NCBI GenBank assembly: GCA_026987255.1
Contig: JALSNA010000169.1
Span: 1-14,555 of the forward strand
Direction of reading: 5' to 3'
From: Hyphomicrobiales bacterium
GTDB taxonomy: Bacteria > Pseudomonadota > Alphaproteobacteria > Rhizobiales > Aestuariivirgaceae
Length of the DNA: 14,555 bases
The notes below the pieces were generated by a model. The model was not told where the DNA came from and searched no databases. It saw nothing but the letters and a program-made list of their open reading frames with translations. The number at the start of each line of letters is the position of its first letter. Within the stretch, counting starts at the first letter, position 1. Below, piece after piece: positions 1-5,912 of the stretch. Position numbers and translations under genes: made by a program.

Positions 1-135
1 GTCTTTACCAAAGGGGCCGCCACATACTACCGGGCGCGCTTTGCAGGCTTCGGCAAGGCCTCCGCCTGGCGCACCTGCAGGATGATGAAGCGCAAGAAGG
101 TCTCGTGCTTCGTTCTGGCGCCCAAGACGCTGTGA
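1..135 (+). CDS. C-terminal fragment of a SPOR-domain envelope protein (5' end outside window)
   Basis: Frame 1 is open from the first base to a TGA at 133-135, giving 44 residues. They contain an aromatic YYRARFAGF segment, then a helix-like stretch with Trp and Cys, a basic KRKK turn and a final beta-like CFVLAP. This is the ending typical of SPOR domains (peptidoglycan-binding, about 75 residues), which often close alphaproteobacterial D-alanyl-D-alanine carboxypeptidases and lytic transglycosylases. The SPOR reading is pattern recognition on a short piece. The identity of the upstream catalytic part cannot be judged here. A possible terminator begins inside its stop region, so it probably ends its transcription unit. 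Confidence 0.6.
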   Translation, partial: VFTKGAATYYRARFAGFGKASAWRTCRMMKRKKVSCFVLAPKTL

Positions 136-158
136 CCCGCGGCCTGTCACGGCTTTTT
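130..158 (+). terminator. Possible rho-independent terminator after the SPOR-domain gene
   Basis: Bases 130-136 (CTGTGAC) pair with 146-152 (GTCACGG) through seven pairs, one of them a T-G wobble. The 9-base GC-rich loop is followed by C and five T (154-158). The stem overlaps the stop codon. The T-run is short, so termination strength is uncertain. Confidence 0.45.
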
Positions 159-180
159 CCCGCATGGTGGCATGAACGGA

Positions 181-254
181 TGCAACCTTGTGGCGTGGCA
201 ACCTGTCCGCTTGATCAGGCAGGCCGGATTTGGCATGCTCTGGACAAGGTTGCA
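181..254 (+). repeat. Perfect 11-bp inverted repeat flanking a 52-base core
   Basis: TGCAACCTTGT at 181-191 is exactly reverse-complementary to ACAAGGTTGCA at 244-254. The core contains smaller pairings: CCTG 202-205 with CAGG at 216-219 or 220-223, and TCCG 206-209 with CGGA 225-228. It lies in the leader of the 281-610 gene, ending 12 bases before that gene's Shine-Dalgarno sequence. It could be a leader RNA structure, an operator pair or the ends of a tiny mobile-element remnant. Nothing in the sequence decides between these. Confidence 0.5.
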
Positions 255-280
255 GCTACTGGCCCCAAGGAGCGCGAATC

Positions 281-610
281 ATGTCCATGTGGAAAAACCT
301 CCCGCGTCTGGTGCGGTTCATTCTTCGCAACATCGCCCTCGGTATAGGGGTTGGCTGGGCCTTGCTGAGCGCCTTGCTGTGGTCCGACATGGGAGGCATC
401 CGTACGCTCATCTCCCATTCCGCAAACGGCTTTATCCCGCTCTATCTGCTCTTTGGCGGCTTTGCGGTGACCTTCGGGCCGGCGGCGGTGGCATCGGCTG
501 TCCTTCTGGGCCACGAGTTTCGCGATGACGACGACATGGACAAGGCCAGCAAGGCCCCGGTGACGGATCTGGAGCCGTTGCCGGCGAAGGCCGCCGCCAG
601 GATCCGCTGA
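281..610 (+). CDS. Small two-helix inner-membrane protein, function unknown
   Basis: 109 residues. I chose the ATG at 281 because AAGGAG lies 8 bases upstream (267-272). An upstream in-frame ATG at 230 has no such site and would add an unlikely Cys/Gln-rich extension. Hydrophobic segments at about residues 13-34 and 51-77 predict two membrane helices. A short acidic patch (DDDDMD, about 82-87) and a proline/alanine-rich tail of about 30 residues follow. The basic N-terminus (KNLPRLVRFILR) suggests both ends are cytoplasmic. I do not recognise the family. It stands 68 bases before the cation efflux gene and may be co-transcribed with it. Confidence 0.7.
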   Translation: MSMWKNLPRLVRFILRNIALGIGVGWALLSALLWSDMGGIRTLISHSANGFIPLYLLFGGFAVTFGPAAVASAVLLGHEFRDDDDMDKASKAPVTDLEPLPAKAAARIR

Positions 611-678
611 ACGCGACTTCAGCCCTCTCCTTTCCCCGACTGGCGCCCCGAAGGTGGCGCGATTCACATGGCCGTTCC

Positions 679-1635
679 ATGAGCGCAACTTTGAAAATGG
701 CCGCAGGCTCGATTGCCGCGGGGCTCATTGTCTTTGCCATGAAATATCTGGCCTGGATGATGACCGGCTCGGTGGCGCTCTATTCCGATGCGCTGGAAAG
801 CATCGTCAACGTGGCGGCGGCGCTGGCGGCCACGGCGGCCATCTGGGTCGGCCAGCAGCCCCCCAGCGAGGCGCGCCCCTATGGGCATTACAAGGCGGAA
901 TATTTTTCCGCCGGGCTCGAAGGGGCCCTGATCGTCATTGCCTCCGTGGCGATCTTCCATGAAGCCCTTGGGGCTTTCTCCCGCCCGCATGCGCTGGAGT
1001 GGAAAAACCCCGGCATGCTGGTCAACGCCGCCGCCGGGGTTGTCAACGGATTGTGGAGCTGGGCGCTGATCAGGCAGGGGCGCAAGCTGAACTCTCCCGC
1101 CCTGGTGGCCGATGGCAAGCACCTTCTTGCCGATGTGCACACCTCCATCGGTGTGCTGGGAGGCGTGATCGTGGCGGCGGTGAGCGGCTGGTACATTCTC
1201 GACCCGCTGATCGCCATGGCGGTTGCCGCGCATGTCCTGTGGGCCGGGTGGAAGCTGATGCGCGATTCGGCCGCCGGGCTCATGGATGCCGCGCCGGACA
1301 GGAAAACAATGGACAAGATCCGCAAGACCATAGAAGCTTCGGCCAGGGGCGCACTGGAGTTCCACGACCTGAAAGCGCGCGCTGTGGGGCCCATGGTGTT
1401 CATCGATTTTCACCTGGTGGTGCCCTCGGCGATGAGCGTGCAGGATGCCCATGGCATCTGCGACGCCATAGAAGAGGCCTTGCGGAATGCCATCGGGGAT
1501 GTCAGCGTCTCCATCCATGTGGAACCGGAAACCGAAGATGCGGGCGGGCGTCAGGGCGCCGTGCTCATGCACCGGTGTGCCCCGGTTCCGCCTGCCCCGA
1601 GAATGAAGCAGGAAATCCCTTCCGCCCGAACCTGA
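679..1635 (+). CDS. Cation diffusion facilitator (CDF) family metal efflux transporter
   Basis: 318 residues, normal for bacterial CDF proteins, which export divalent metals across the inner membrane in exchange for protons. Several hydrophobic helices occupy about residues 5-190, followed by a cytoplasmic ferredoxin-like domain (about 205-290). Helix 2 carries YSDALES (35-41), the following loop GHYKAE (69-74), and helix 5 DGKHLLAD (145-152) with the HxxxD metal pair H148/D152. The helix-2 partner pair reads E40 and N44 in my alignment rather than the usual Asp/His plus Asp, so the metal cannot be named. The last 25 or so residues are low-complexity and may be disordered. The Shine-Dalgarno sequence is weak. 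A patatin-like gene starts 19 bases downstream, suggesting co-transcription. Confidence 0.88.
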   Translation: MSATLKMAAGSIAAGLIVFAMKYLAWMMTGSVALYSDALESIVNVAAALAATAAIWVGQQPPSEARPYGHYKAEYFSAGLEGALIVIASVAIFHEALGAFSRPHALEWKNPGMLVNAAAGVVNGLWSWALIRQGRKLNSPALVADGKHLLADVHTSIGVLGGVIVAAVSGWYILDPLIAMAVAAHVLWAGWKLMRDSAAGLMDAAPDRKTMDKIRKTIEASARGALEFHDLKARAVGPMVFIDFHLVVPSAMSVQDAHGICDAIEEALRNAIGDVSVSIHVEPETEDAGGRQGAVLMHRCAPVPPAPRMKQEIPSART

Positions 1636-1654
1636 TGCCGAAAAAGGAAAGATC

Positions 1655-2494
1655 ATGAGCGATCCGGCCATCGGAGTGGCCCTGGGCGGCGGCGCGGCGC
1701 GCGGGCTGGCGCATATTCCGGTTCTCGAGGCGCTGGACGATCTGGGAATTTCACCGGCGGTCATCACCGGCTCTTCCATGGGGGCGCTGGTGGGCGCGGC
1801 CTATGCCTCCGGCATCACGGCCCGTGAACTGCGCGAGCATGCCCTCCAGGTGCTGGGCAATCCACGCAAGGCGGCAAGGCGCATTCTCACCGGTGGCGAG
1901 ACGAGTCCGCTGTCGTTGCTCAATTTTTCCATCTCGCGCCCGGTGATGATCGACGGAACAGCCCTGGCCGGACTCATCATGCCTGAAAACACGGCGCGGC
2001 GGGTGGAGGAGACGCAGATTCCCTTCATGGTCACGGCGACGGATTTCCATGGCGCTTCGGAACTGCTCATCCGCGAGGGGAACATGCTTGAGGCGGTGGC
2101 CGCCTCCATCGCCATTCCCGGCGTCATCGCCGCTCCCAGATGGCACGGGCGCCTTCTGGTGGACGGAGCCATGGTCAATCCGGTGCCCTTCGACCATGCG
2201 CGTGATTTTGGCTGCGATATCGTCATTGCGGTGGAGGTCACCGGCAAGCCATATGCCGGCAAGAGGAAAAAGCCCGGCGCCACGGCCCTGGTGCTGGGGG
2301 CCACGCAGATCATGCAATTGCAGATCGCGGCGCTGAAACGGCGGCTTCATCCGCCGGATATCTGGATTGCGCCGCCGGTCGACGCCTTCCGCGCCCATGA
2401 GTTCTTCAAGGTGAAAGAGATTCTGCAAGCGGCGGAACCGGTCCGCGAAGAAACCAAAACGCTGATCGCGCAAATTGTGGAAAACCGCCGTTGA
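1655..2494 (+). CDS. Patatin-like phospholipase / serine hydrolase (RssA/YlbK-like)
   Basis: 279 residues. Patatin-like proteins are Ser-Asp dyad acyl hydrolases, usually acting on phospholipids. Visible are the glycine-rich oxyanion loop GGGAARG (11-17), the nucleophile elbow GSSMG (39-43, Ser41) and the Asp motif DGA (170-172). The catalytic set is therefore complete. Length and motif spacing fit the short bacterial RssA/YlbK type rather than large secreted toxins such as ExoU. No signal peptide is visible, so it is probably cytoplasmic. AGGAAAG precedes the ATG with suitable spacing. It is 19 bases after the CDF gene. The physiological substrate is unknown. Confidence 0.88.
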   Translation: MSDPAIGVALGGGAARGLAHIPVLEALDDLGISPAVITGSSMGALVGAAYASGITARELREHALQVLGNPRKAARRILTGGETSPLSLLNFSISRPVMIDGTALAGLIMPENTARRVEETQIPFMVTATDFHGASELLIREGNMLEAVAASIAIPGVIAAPRWHGRLLVDGAMVNPVPFDHARDFGCDIVIAVEVTGKPYAGKRKKPGATALVLGATQIMQLQIAALKRRLHPPDIWIAPPVDAFRAHEFFKVKEILQAAEPVREETKTLIAQIVENRR

Positions 2495-2531
2495 GGGCGC
2501 ACCGGGCAGGCCGTGCAGCCAAAACCAGCCA

Positions 2532-2560
2532 TTGACCCCATGGGCCTTTGCGTGTAACGC
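2532..2560 (+). promoter_or_regulatory. Candidate sigma-70-like promoter for the cobalamin operon
   Basis: TTGACC at 2532-2537 is a good -35. A weak -10 follows, either TAACGC at 2555-2560 (17-base spacer) or TGTAAC at 2553-2558 (15-base spacer). Transcription would start near 2566-2568, just before the riboswitch-like element. The -10 is poor, so this rests mainly on position. Confidence 0.3.
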
Positions 2561-2570
2561 TCGGGTCATC

Positions 2571-2678
2571 GTGCAGCGTTCCGTTTGAAGGGACTGAAAG
2601 CCATTCCGGTGCGGCCGACCCAAATCGGGGGCCAAGTCCGGATGCTGCCAGATTCGCCCAGAAGCGGATCCTGCCTTG
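2571..2678 (+). promoter_or_regulatory. Cobalamin riboswitch-like aptamer, compact or diverged form
   Basis: The stretch resembles the core of cobalamin riboswitches. GTTCC (2578-2582) can pair with GGGAC (2590-2594), followed by TGAAAG. CCGGTGCGGCC begins at 2606. CCGG 2606-2609 pairs with CCGG 2638-2641, and GGCC 2613-2616 pairs with GGCC 2630-2633 under a small CCC/GGG stem. The 3' side reads CCAAGTCCGG then GCTGCC (2644-2649), as in the conserved P4/P5-J region. A CGC/AGCGG hairpin (2655-2667) matches P6, and CCTGCC (2670-2675) matches the usual 3' end. The canonical CCCCGCAAC, GCCACTG and GGGAAGGC boxes are absent, so the peripheral P7-P9 domain seems missing. It sits directly ahead of B12 biosynthesis genes, the expected place for feedback control. 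No covariance-model score was available. Confidence 0.6.
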
Positions 2679-2696
2679 TCACCCTCAAGGAGGATC
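2667..2696 (+). promoter_or_regulatory. Shine-Dalgarno-sequestering hairpin (riboswitch expression platform)
   Basis: GATCCT 2667-2672 pairs with AGGATC 2691-2696, and CCTTG 2674-2678 pairs with CAAGG 2686-2690. This is an 11-pair stem with one bulged G (2673) and a 7-base loop TCACCCT (2679-2685). The 3' arm contains the whole ribosome binding site AAGGAGG (2687-2693) of the gene starting at 2702. When folded, it should block translation initiation. It overlaps the 3' end of the aptamer-like element, as expected for a translational OFF switch. There is no T-run, so it is not a terminator. Confidence 0.7.
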
Positions 2697-2701
2697 TTGT
2701 C

Positions 2702-2902
2702 ATGAAAAGCCTTTTTGCTTCCCTCGTCATCCTGTCCGCGAGCGCGGCGGGCGCCCTGGCCCATCCGGGGCATGTGCTCGATGCCGGACAGGGCCATTCC
2801 CACATCAGCGGCTATGCCGCCCTGGGGCTGGCCGCCATCGGCCTTGCCGGTCTGCTGGCGCAGAAAATCGCCAGGCGCCGCCGGGCCCGTCTCCATGGCT
2901 GA
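2702..2902 (+). CDS. Small exported HPGH-motif membrane protein, first gene of the cobalamin operon
   Basis: 66 residues. I chose the ATG at 2702 because a perfect AAGGAGG (2687-2693) lies 8 bases upstream. The longer in-frame form from 2585 would run through the riboswitch-like leader. Residues 1-20 look like a signal peptide ending ALA, so the mature protein would begin His-Pro-Gly-His. Histidines H21, H24, H32 and H34 precede a transmembrane helix (about 37-54) and a basic RRRRAR tail, giving a periplasmic His-containing segment anchored in the inner membrane. It resembles small HPGH proteins found beside B12 genes in alphaproteobacteria (I believe grouped as DUF6732, not verified). Its stop overlaps the cbiX start by 8 bases, implying translational coupling. 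A role in cobalt handling is inference. Confidence 0.75.
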   Translation: MKSLFASLVILSASAAGALAHPGHVLDAGQGHSHISGYAALGLAAIGLAGLLAQKIARRRRARLHG

Positions 2903-3959
2903 AAAAACCGGTCTGATGATCTGTGGCCACGGTTCGCGCGATGCGCGCGCCGTGGCCGAGTTCGCCCGCCTGGCCGCGGACGTGCGCGCCAGGGTGGGCG
3001 ATGTCTGGCCGGTGGAGCATGGCTATCTGGAGTTCGCCACTCCCATCATCCGCAACGGCCTGGACAAGCTGCGCGATCAGGGGTGCTCGCGCATCCTGGC
3101 GGTGCCGGGAATGCTCTTTGCCGCCGGGCACGCCAAGAACGACATCCCCTCGGTGCTCAACCGCTACGGGGCCGAGCATGGCCTGCGCATCGATTATGCG
3201 CGCGAGCTGGGGCTCGATCCGAAGATGCTCAGGGCCGGGGCGGAGCGCATCGGGCAGGCCGAGGCGGGCGCGGCGCGCAAGGTCTCGCGCCATGACACCC
3301 TGCTCATGGTGGTGGGCCGCGGCTCGTCCGATCCGGACGCCAATTCCAATGTCTGCAAGCTCACCCGCATGCTGGCCGAGGGGATGGGCTTCGGCTGGGC
3401 CGAGACGGCCTATTCCGGCGTCACCTTCCCGCTCGTCGCCCCGGCGCTGGAAAGAGCGGTGCGGCTGGGCTTTGCGCGCATCATCGTCTTTCCGTGGTTC
3501 CTGTTCACCGGCATTCTGGTCGAGCGCATTTACGCGGCGGTGGACGAGGCGGCAAGGGCCTTTCCCGAAACCGAGTTCATCAAGGCGCCCTACCTGAACA
3601 ACCATCCGCTGGTGGTGGAGACCTTCATCGAAAGGGCGAAAGGCATCCTTGAGGATGATACGGCCATGAACTGCGGCCTGTGCAAGTATCGCACTCAGAT
3701 CCTGGGCTTCGAATCGCAGCTGGGCGAGCCGCAGATGAGTCACCATCACCACGTGGAGGGAGTCCTGAGGCGCGAAAAAAACACGCATGACGGGCATACT
3801 CATGATCATGGTCATGGACATGACCATGGGGAATCCCATATAGTCGATTCTGAATATGATCACGGTCATCACCATCACCACGGTGGGCATGACCATCACC
3901 ATGCGCCCTACCCCCATGCGGATCACCCGCTCGGCCCGCGCACGCTGAAAAAGGATTGA
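2895..3959 (+). CDS. cbiX: Sirohydrochlorin cobaltochelatase CbiX, long form with 4Fe-4S-type motif and His-rich tail
   Basis: 354 residues. CbiX inserts Co2+ into sirohydrochlorin, the committing step of the cobalt-early B12 route. Two tandem chelatase-like halves occupy about residues 1-125 and 132-255. The first carries GHGSRD (H12) and GMLFAAGH (H79), the usual catalytic histidines. The second has GRGSSDPD in the equivalent place, lacking the first His. A CbiX-typical MNCGLC (MxCxxC, 258-263) follows, known in long CbiX proteins as an iron-sulfur site. The C-terminus then has 24 histidines between residues 283 and 344, likely a metal store. The ATG at 2895 overlaps the preceding small gene. 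There is no clear Shine-Dalgarno site of its own, so coupled translation is likely. The open frame extends upstream to 2715, but that part only shadows the small gene. Confidence 0.95.
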   Translation: MAEKTGLMICGHGSRDARAVAEFARLAADVRARVGDVWPVEHGYLEFATPIIRNGLDKLRDQGCSRILAVPGMLFAAGHAKNDIPSVLNRYGAEHGLRIDYARELGLDPKMLRAGAERIGQAEAGAARKVSRHDTLLMVVGRGSSDPDANSNVCKLTRMLAEGMGFGWAETAYSGVTFPLVAPALERAVRLGFARIIVFPWFLFTGILVERIYAAVDEAARAFPETEFIKAPYLNNHPLVVETFIERAKGILEDDTAMNCGLCKYRTQILGFESQLGEPQMSHHHHVEGVLRREKNTHDGHTHDHGHGHDHGESHIVDSEYDHGHHHHHGGHDHHHAPYPHADHPLGPRTLKKD

Positions 3960-3962
3960 CGG

Positions 3963-4607
3963 ATGCAATTCCTCAACGATCCGGAGGAGATCACCCGGCG
4001 CTCCTTCGAGATCATTGGCAGCGAGGTCGATCTGAGCGCGCTTCCCGAGGATGTGCGGCGCATTGTCGTGCGCATCGTGCATTCTTGCGGCATGACGGCC
4101 ATCGTGGATGCCCTGCGCATCGATCCGGGGCTTTACGAGACGGTGCGCGCGGCGCTGAGCGATGGCCGCCCCATCCTGGTGGACAGCGAAATGACCAGGG
4201 CGGGCATCATCCGCCGCTTTCTGCCGCCTGGCGCACAGGTGATCTGCAAGCTCAATGACGCAGATACCATCGAGACGGCGCAGCGCCTGGGGGTGACGCG
4301 CACCGCCGCCGCGGTGGCCCACTGGCGGCCCCTTCTCAAGGAGGCGGTCTGCGTCATCGGCAATGCCCCAACGGCCCTGTTCACCCTGCTGGAAATGATC
4401 GACAACGGGGCGCCGAAACCTTGTGCCATCATCGCCTTTCCGGTCGGCTTCGTGGGGGCGGCGGAATCCAAGGAGGAGCTGGACAAGAACCCGCGCGGGG
4501 CGCAGATCGCCACCTTGCTGGGCCGGCTGGGCGGAGCCGGGATGGCGGCGGCGGCGCTCAACGCCATTACCTCCATGGCGGCGGAGGCGGGCGCATGGAC
4601 AAGCTAG
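3963..4607 (+). CDS. cbiC: Precorrin-8X / cobalt-precorrin-8 methylmutase (CbiC/CobH)
   Basis: 214 residues, the normal family length. The enzyme moves the C11 methyl group to C12, producing (cobalt-)cobyrinate/hydrogenobyrinate. The family's catalytic-histidine segment RIVHSCGM is present (His40, equivalent to His43 of the well-studied CobH). DSEMTRAGI (about 94-102), CKLND, GNAPTALF and the FPVGFVGAAESKEEL segment near the C-terminus are also characteristic. The start lies 3 bases after the cbiX stop, with AAAAAGGA upstream. The stop overlaps the next gene's start by 13 bases. With CbiX and CbiG in the operon, the natural substrate is probably the cobalt form. Confidence 0.96.
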   Translation: MQFLNDPEEITRRSFEIIGSEVDLSALPEDVRRIVVRIVHSCGMTAIVDALRIDPGLYETVRAALSDGRPILVDSEMTRAGIIRRFLPPGAQVICKLNDADTIETAQRLGVTRTAAAVAHWRPLLKEAVCVIGNAPTALFTLLEMIDNGAPKPCAIIAFPVGFVGAAESKEELDKNPRGAQIATLLGRLGGAGMAAAALNAITSMAAEAGAWTS

Positions 4608-5839
4608 GCAGACCCGCTCCGGTGAGCGTCATCGGCATGGATGACGGCGGCCTGGCCAACCTGGGGATGGCCGCCACGCGGGAGCTTTTCAGCGCCGACG
4701 TGATCTATACCTCACGGCGTCTGGCGGCGCTTTTGCCCGAGCACCTGCAGGAGAACTGCCGGCTTTGGCCCTCGCCCTTTGCCTTGCCCGCAGCCGACAT
4801 CGCGGCGCGGCGCGAGGCGGGCGATTCGGTTGCCGTGCTGCTCAGCGGCAATCCTTTCTGGCATGGCGCGGGGCCGCTGCTGGCCGATGCCATCCCGGCG
4901 GGGGAGATGCAGGTCTATCCGGCGCCTTCCGCCTTTTCCCTCGCCGCGGCGCGCATGGGCTGGGCCTTGCAGGAGGTGGAGACCTTCTCGGCCCATGGCA
5001 GGCCGGTGCAGCGGCTGGAGCTGCACTTGCGGCCAGGGGCCCGCCTGCTCGTGCTCACCCAGAATGAAACCAGCCCGTTGAAAGTTGCGCGTTTGCTGAT
5101 CGAAAGGGGATTCGGGCAAAGCCGCATGAGCATCCTGGCCAATCTTGGCGGGGCGGCGGAGCGGCGCATTCACGCCACGGCGCAGGATGTTGCGCAAATG
5201 GACGAAGAGGATATTCCCCCCCTGCATGTGCTGGCCATCGAGGTCATGGCCGATGACGAGGCCACCATCCTGCCGCTGACGCCGGGACTTGCCGATGATG
5301 CCTTTTTGCATGACGGGCAGATCACCAAGCAGACCATCCGCGCGGTGACGGTCTGCGCGCTGGCCCCGCTGCCGGGGCAGCTCTTGTGGGATGTCGGGGC
5401 GGGCAACGGCACGGTGTGCGTGGAATGGGTGCGGGCCACGCGAGGCCGGGCGCGCGCCATCGCCATAGAACGCGACATGGCCCGCTGCGCGCGCATAACG
5501 GAAAACGCCCGCAGACTGGGGGCGCTGGACATCGAGGTCATAGAAGGATCCGCCCCGGCGGCCCTTGATGGACTGGAGCAACCGGACGCCATTTTCATTG
5601 GTGGAAACGCCGGTTGCGACGACACTTTCAACTTCTGCCTCAAGGCGCTCAAGAGCGGGGGAATCCTGGTGGCCAATGCCGTGACCACCCAGGGCGAGGC
5701 GGCCTTGCATGAGCGCCACCGCAGGCTGGGCGGCGATCTGGTGCGCCTCGATGTCTCCCATGCCGCCCCTCTGGGCGGCGGCAGCGCCATGCGCCCGGCG
5801 CTGCCGGTGACGCAACTGCGGCTGCGCAAGCAGGCCTGA
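4595..5839 (+). CDS. cobL: Precorrin-6Y C5,15-methyltransferase (decarboxylating), CbiE-CbiT fusion (CobL)
   Basis: 414 residues, the size of fused CobL. It methylates C5 and C15 and decarboxylates the C12 acetate chain. Residues 1 to about 205 form the CbiE half, a class III tetrapyrrole methyltransferase with IGMDDGG near the start and LLSGNPFWHG (82-91). Residues about 225-414 form the CbiT half, with HDGQITKQTIRA (239-250), the SAM-binding loop WDVGAGNGTVCVEW (265-278) and AIFIGG (332-337). The ATG at 4595 overlaps the end of cbiC by 13 bases. In the cobalt-early route the same chemistry is done by CbiE plus CbiT, so the fused form alone does not decide the route. A 73-base spacer with two small hairpins follows. 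Confidence 0.96.
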   Translation: MDKLGRPAPVSVIGMDDGGLANLGMAATRELFSADVIYTSRRLAALLPEHLQENCRLWPSPFALPAADIAARREAGDSVAVLLSGNPFWHGAGPLLADAIPAGEMQVYPAPSAFSLAAARMGWALQEVETFSAHGRPVQRLELHLRPGARLLVLTQNETSPLKVARLLIERGFGQSRMSILANLGGAAERRIHATAQDVAQMDEEDIPPLHVLAIEVMADDEATILPLTPGLADDAFLHDGQITKQTIRAVTVCALAPLPGQLLWDVGAGNGTVCVEWVRATRGRARAIAIERDMARCARITENARRLGALDIEVIEGSAPAALDGLEQPDAIFIGGNAGCDDTFNFCLKALKSGGILVANAVTTQGEAALHERHRRLGGDLVRLDVSHAAPLGGGSAMRPALPVTQLRLRKQA

Positions 5840-5894
5840 GCGCGGGTTGATGCGCGCCGGGTTTTGTGCGATTGGCTGAGGAGCGCAGAGCCAA
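5840..5894 (+). repeat. Two small intercistronic hairpins between cobL and cobI
   Basis: GCGCG 5840-5844 pairs with CGCGC 5853-5857; CGGGTTTT follows, too far from the stem and too short for a confident terminator. TTGGCT 5872-5877 pairs with AGCCAA 5889-5894, leaving a purine-rich GAGGAG sequence in the loop. This is the only spacer of any size within the operon. The stems could tune mRNA stability or the expression of downstream genes, but they are short and may be chance. Confidence 0.3.
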
Positions 5895-5912
5895 GAACAT
5901 CTGGACGACATC

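Noticed and set aside
664..1779. Minus-strand open frame of 371 codons opposite the CDF gene
   Set aside because: An antisense shadow with Gly/His/Arg-rich composition and no motifs. The plus strand has clear CDF signatures.
2585..2701. N-terminal extension of the HPGH protein from an upstream in-frame ATG at 2585
   Set aside because: It would translate the riboswitch-like leader and destroy the signal peptide position. The ATG at 2702 has a perfect Shine-Dalgarno site.
3771..3915. Histidine-codon-rich stretch considered as a DNA tandem repeat
   Set aside because: It is irregular at DNA level and in frame with cbiX. Long CbiX proteins commonly end in such His-rich tails, so it is coding low complexity and not a separate repeat element.
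2805..4322. Long minus-strand open frame (505 codons) opposite cbiX and cobH, with a Met/Val-rich stretch
   Set aside because: It is the antisense shadow of the GC-rich cbiX and cobH genes. The Met/Val-rich part is simply the complement of the histidine codons.
4421..4594. Upstream extension of cobL into cobH
   Set aside because: Family proteins begin near the VIGMDDGG segment. The ATG at 4595 gives the expected N-terminus, and the extension only shadows cobH.
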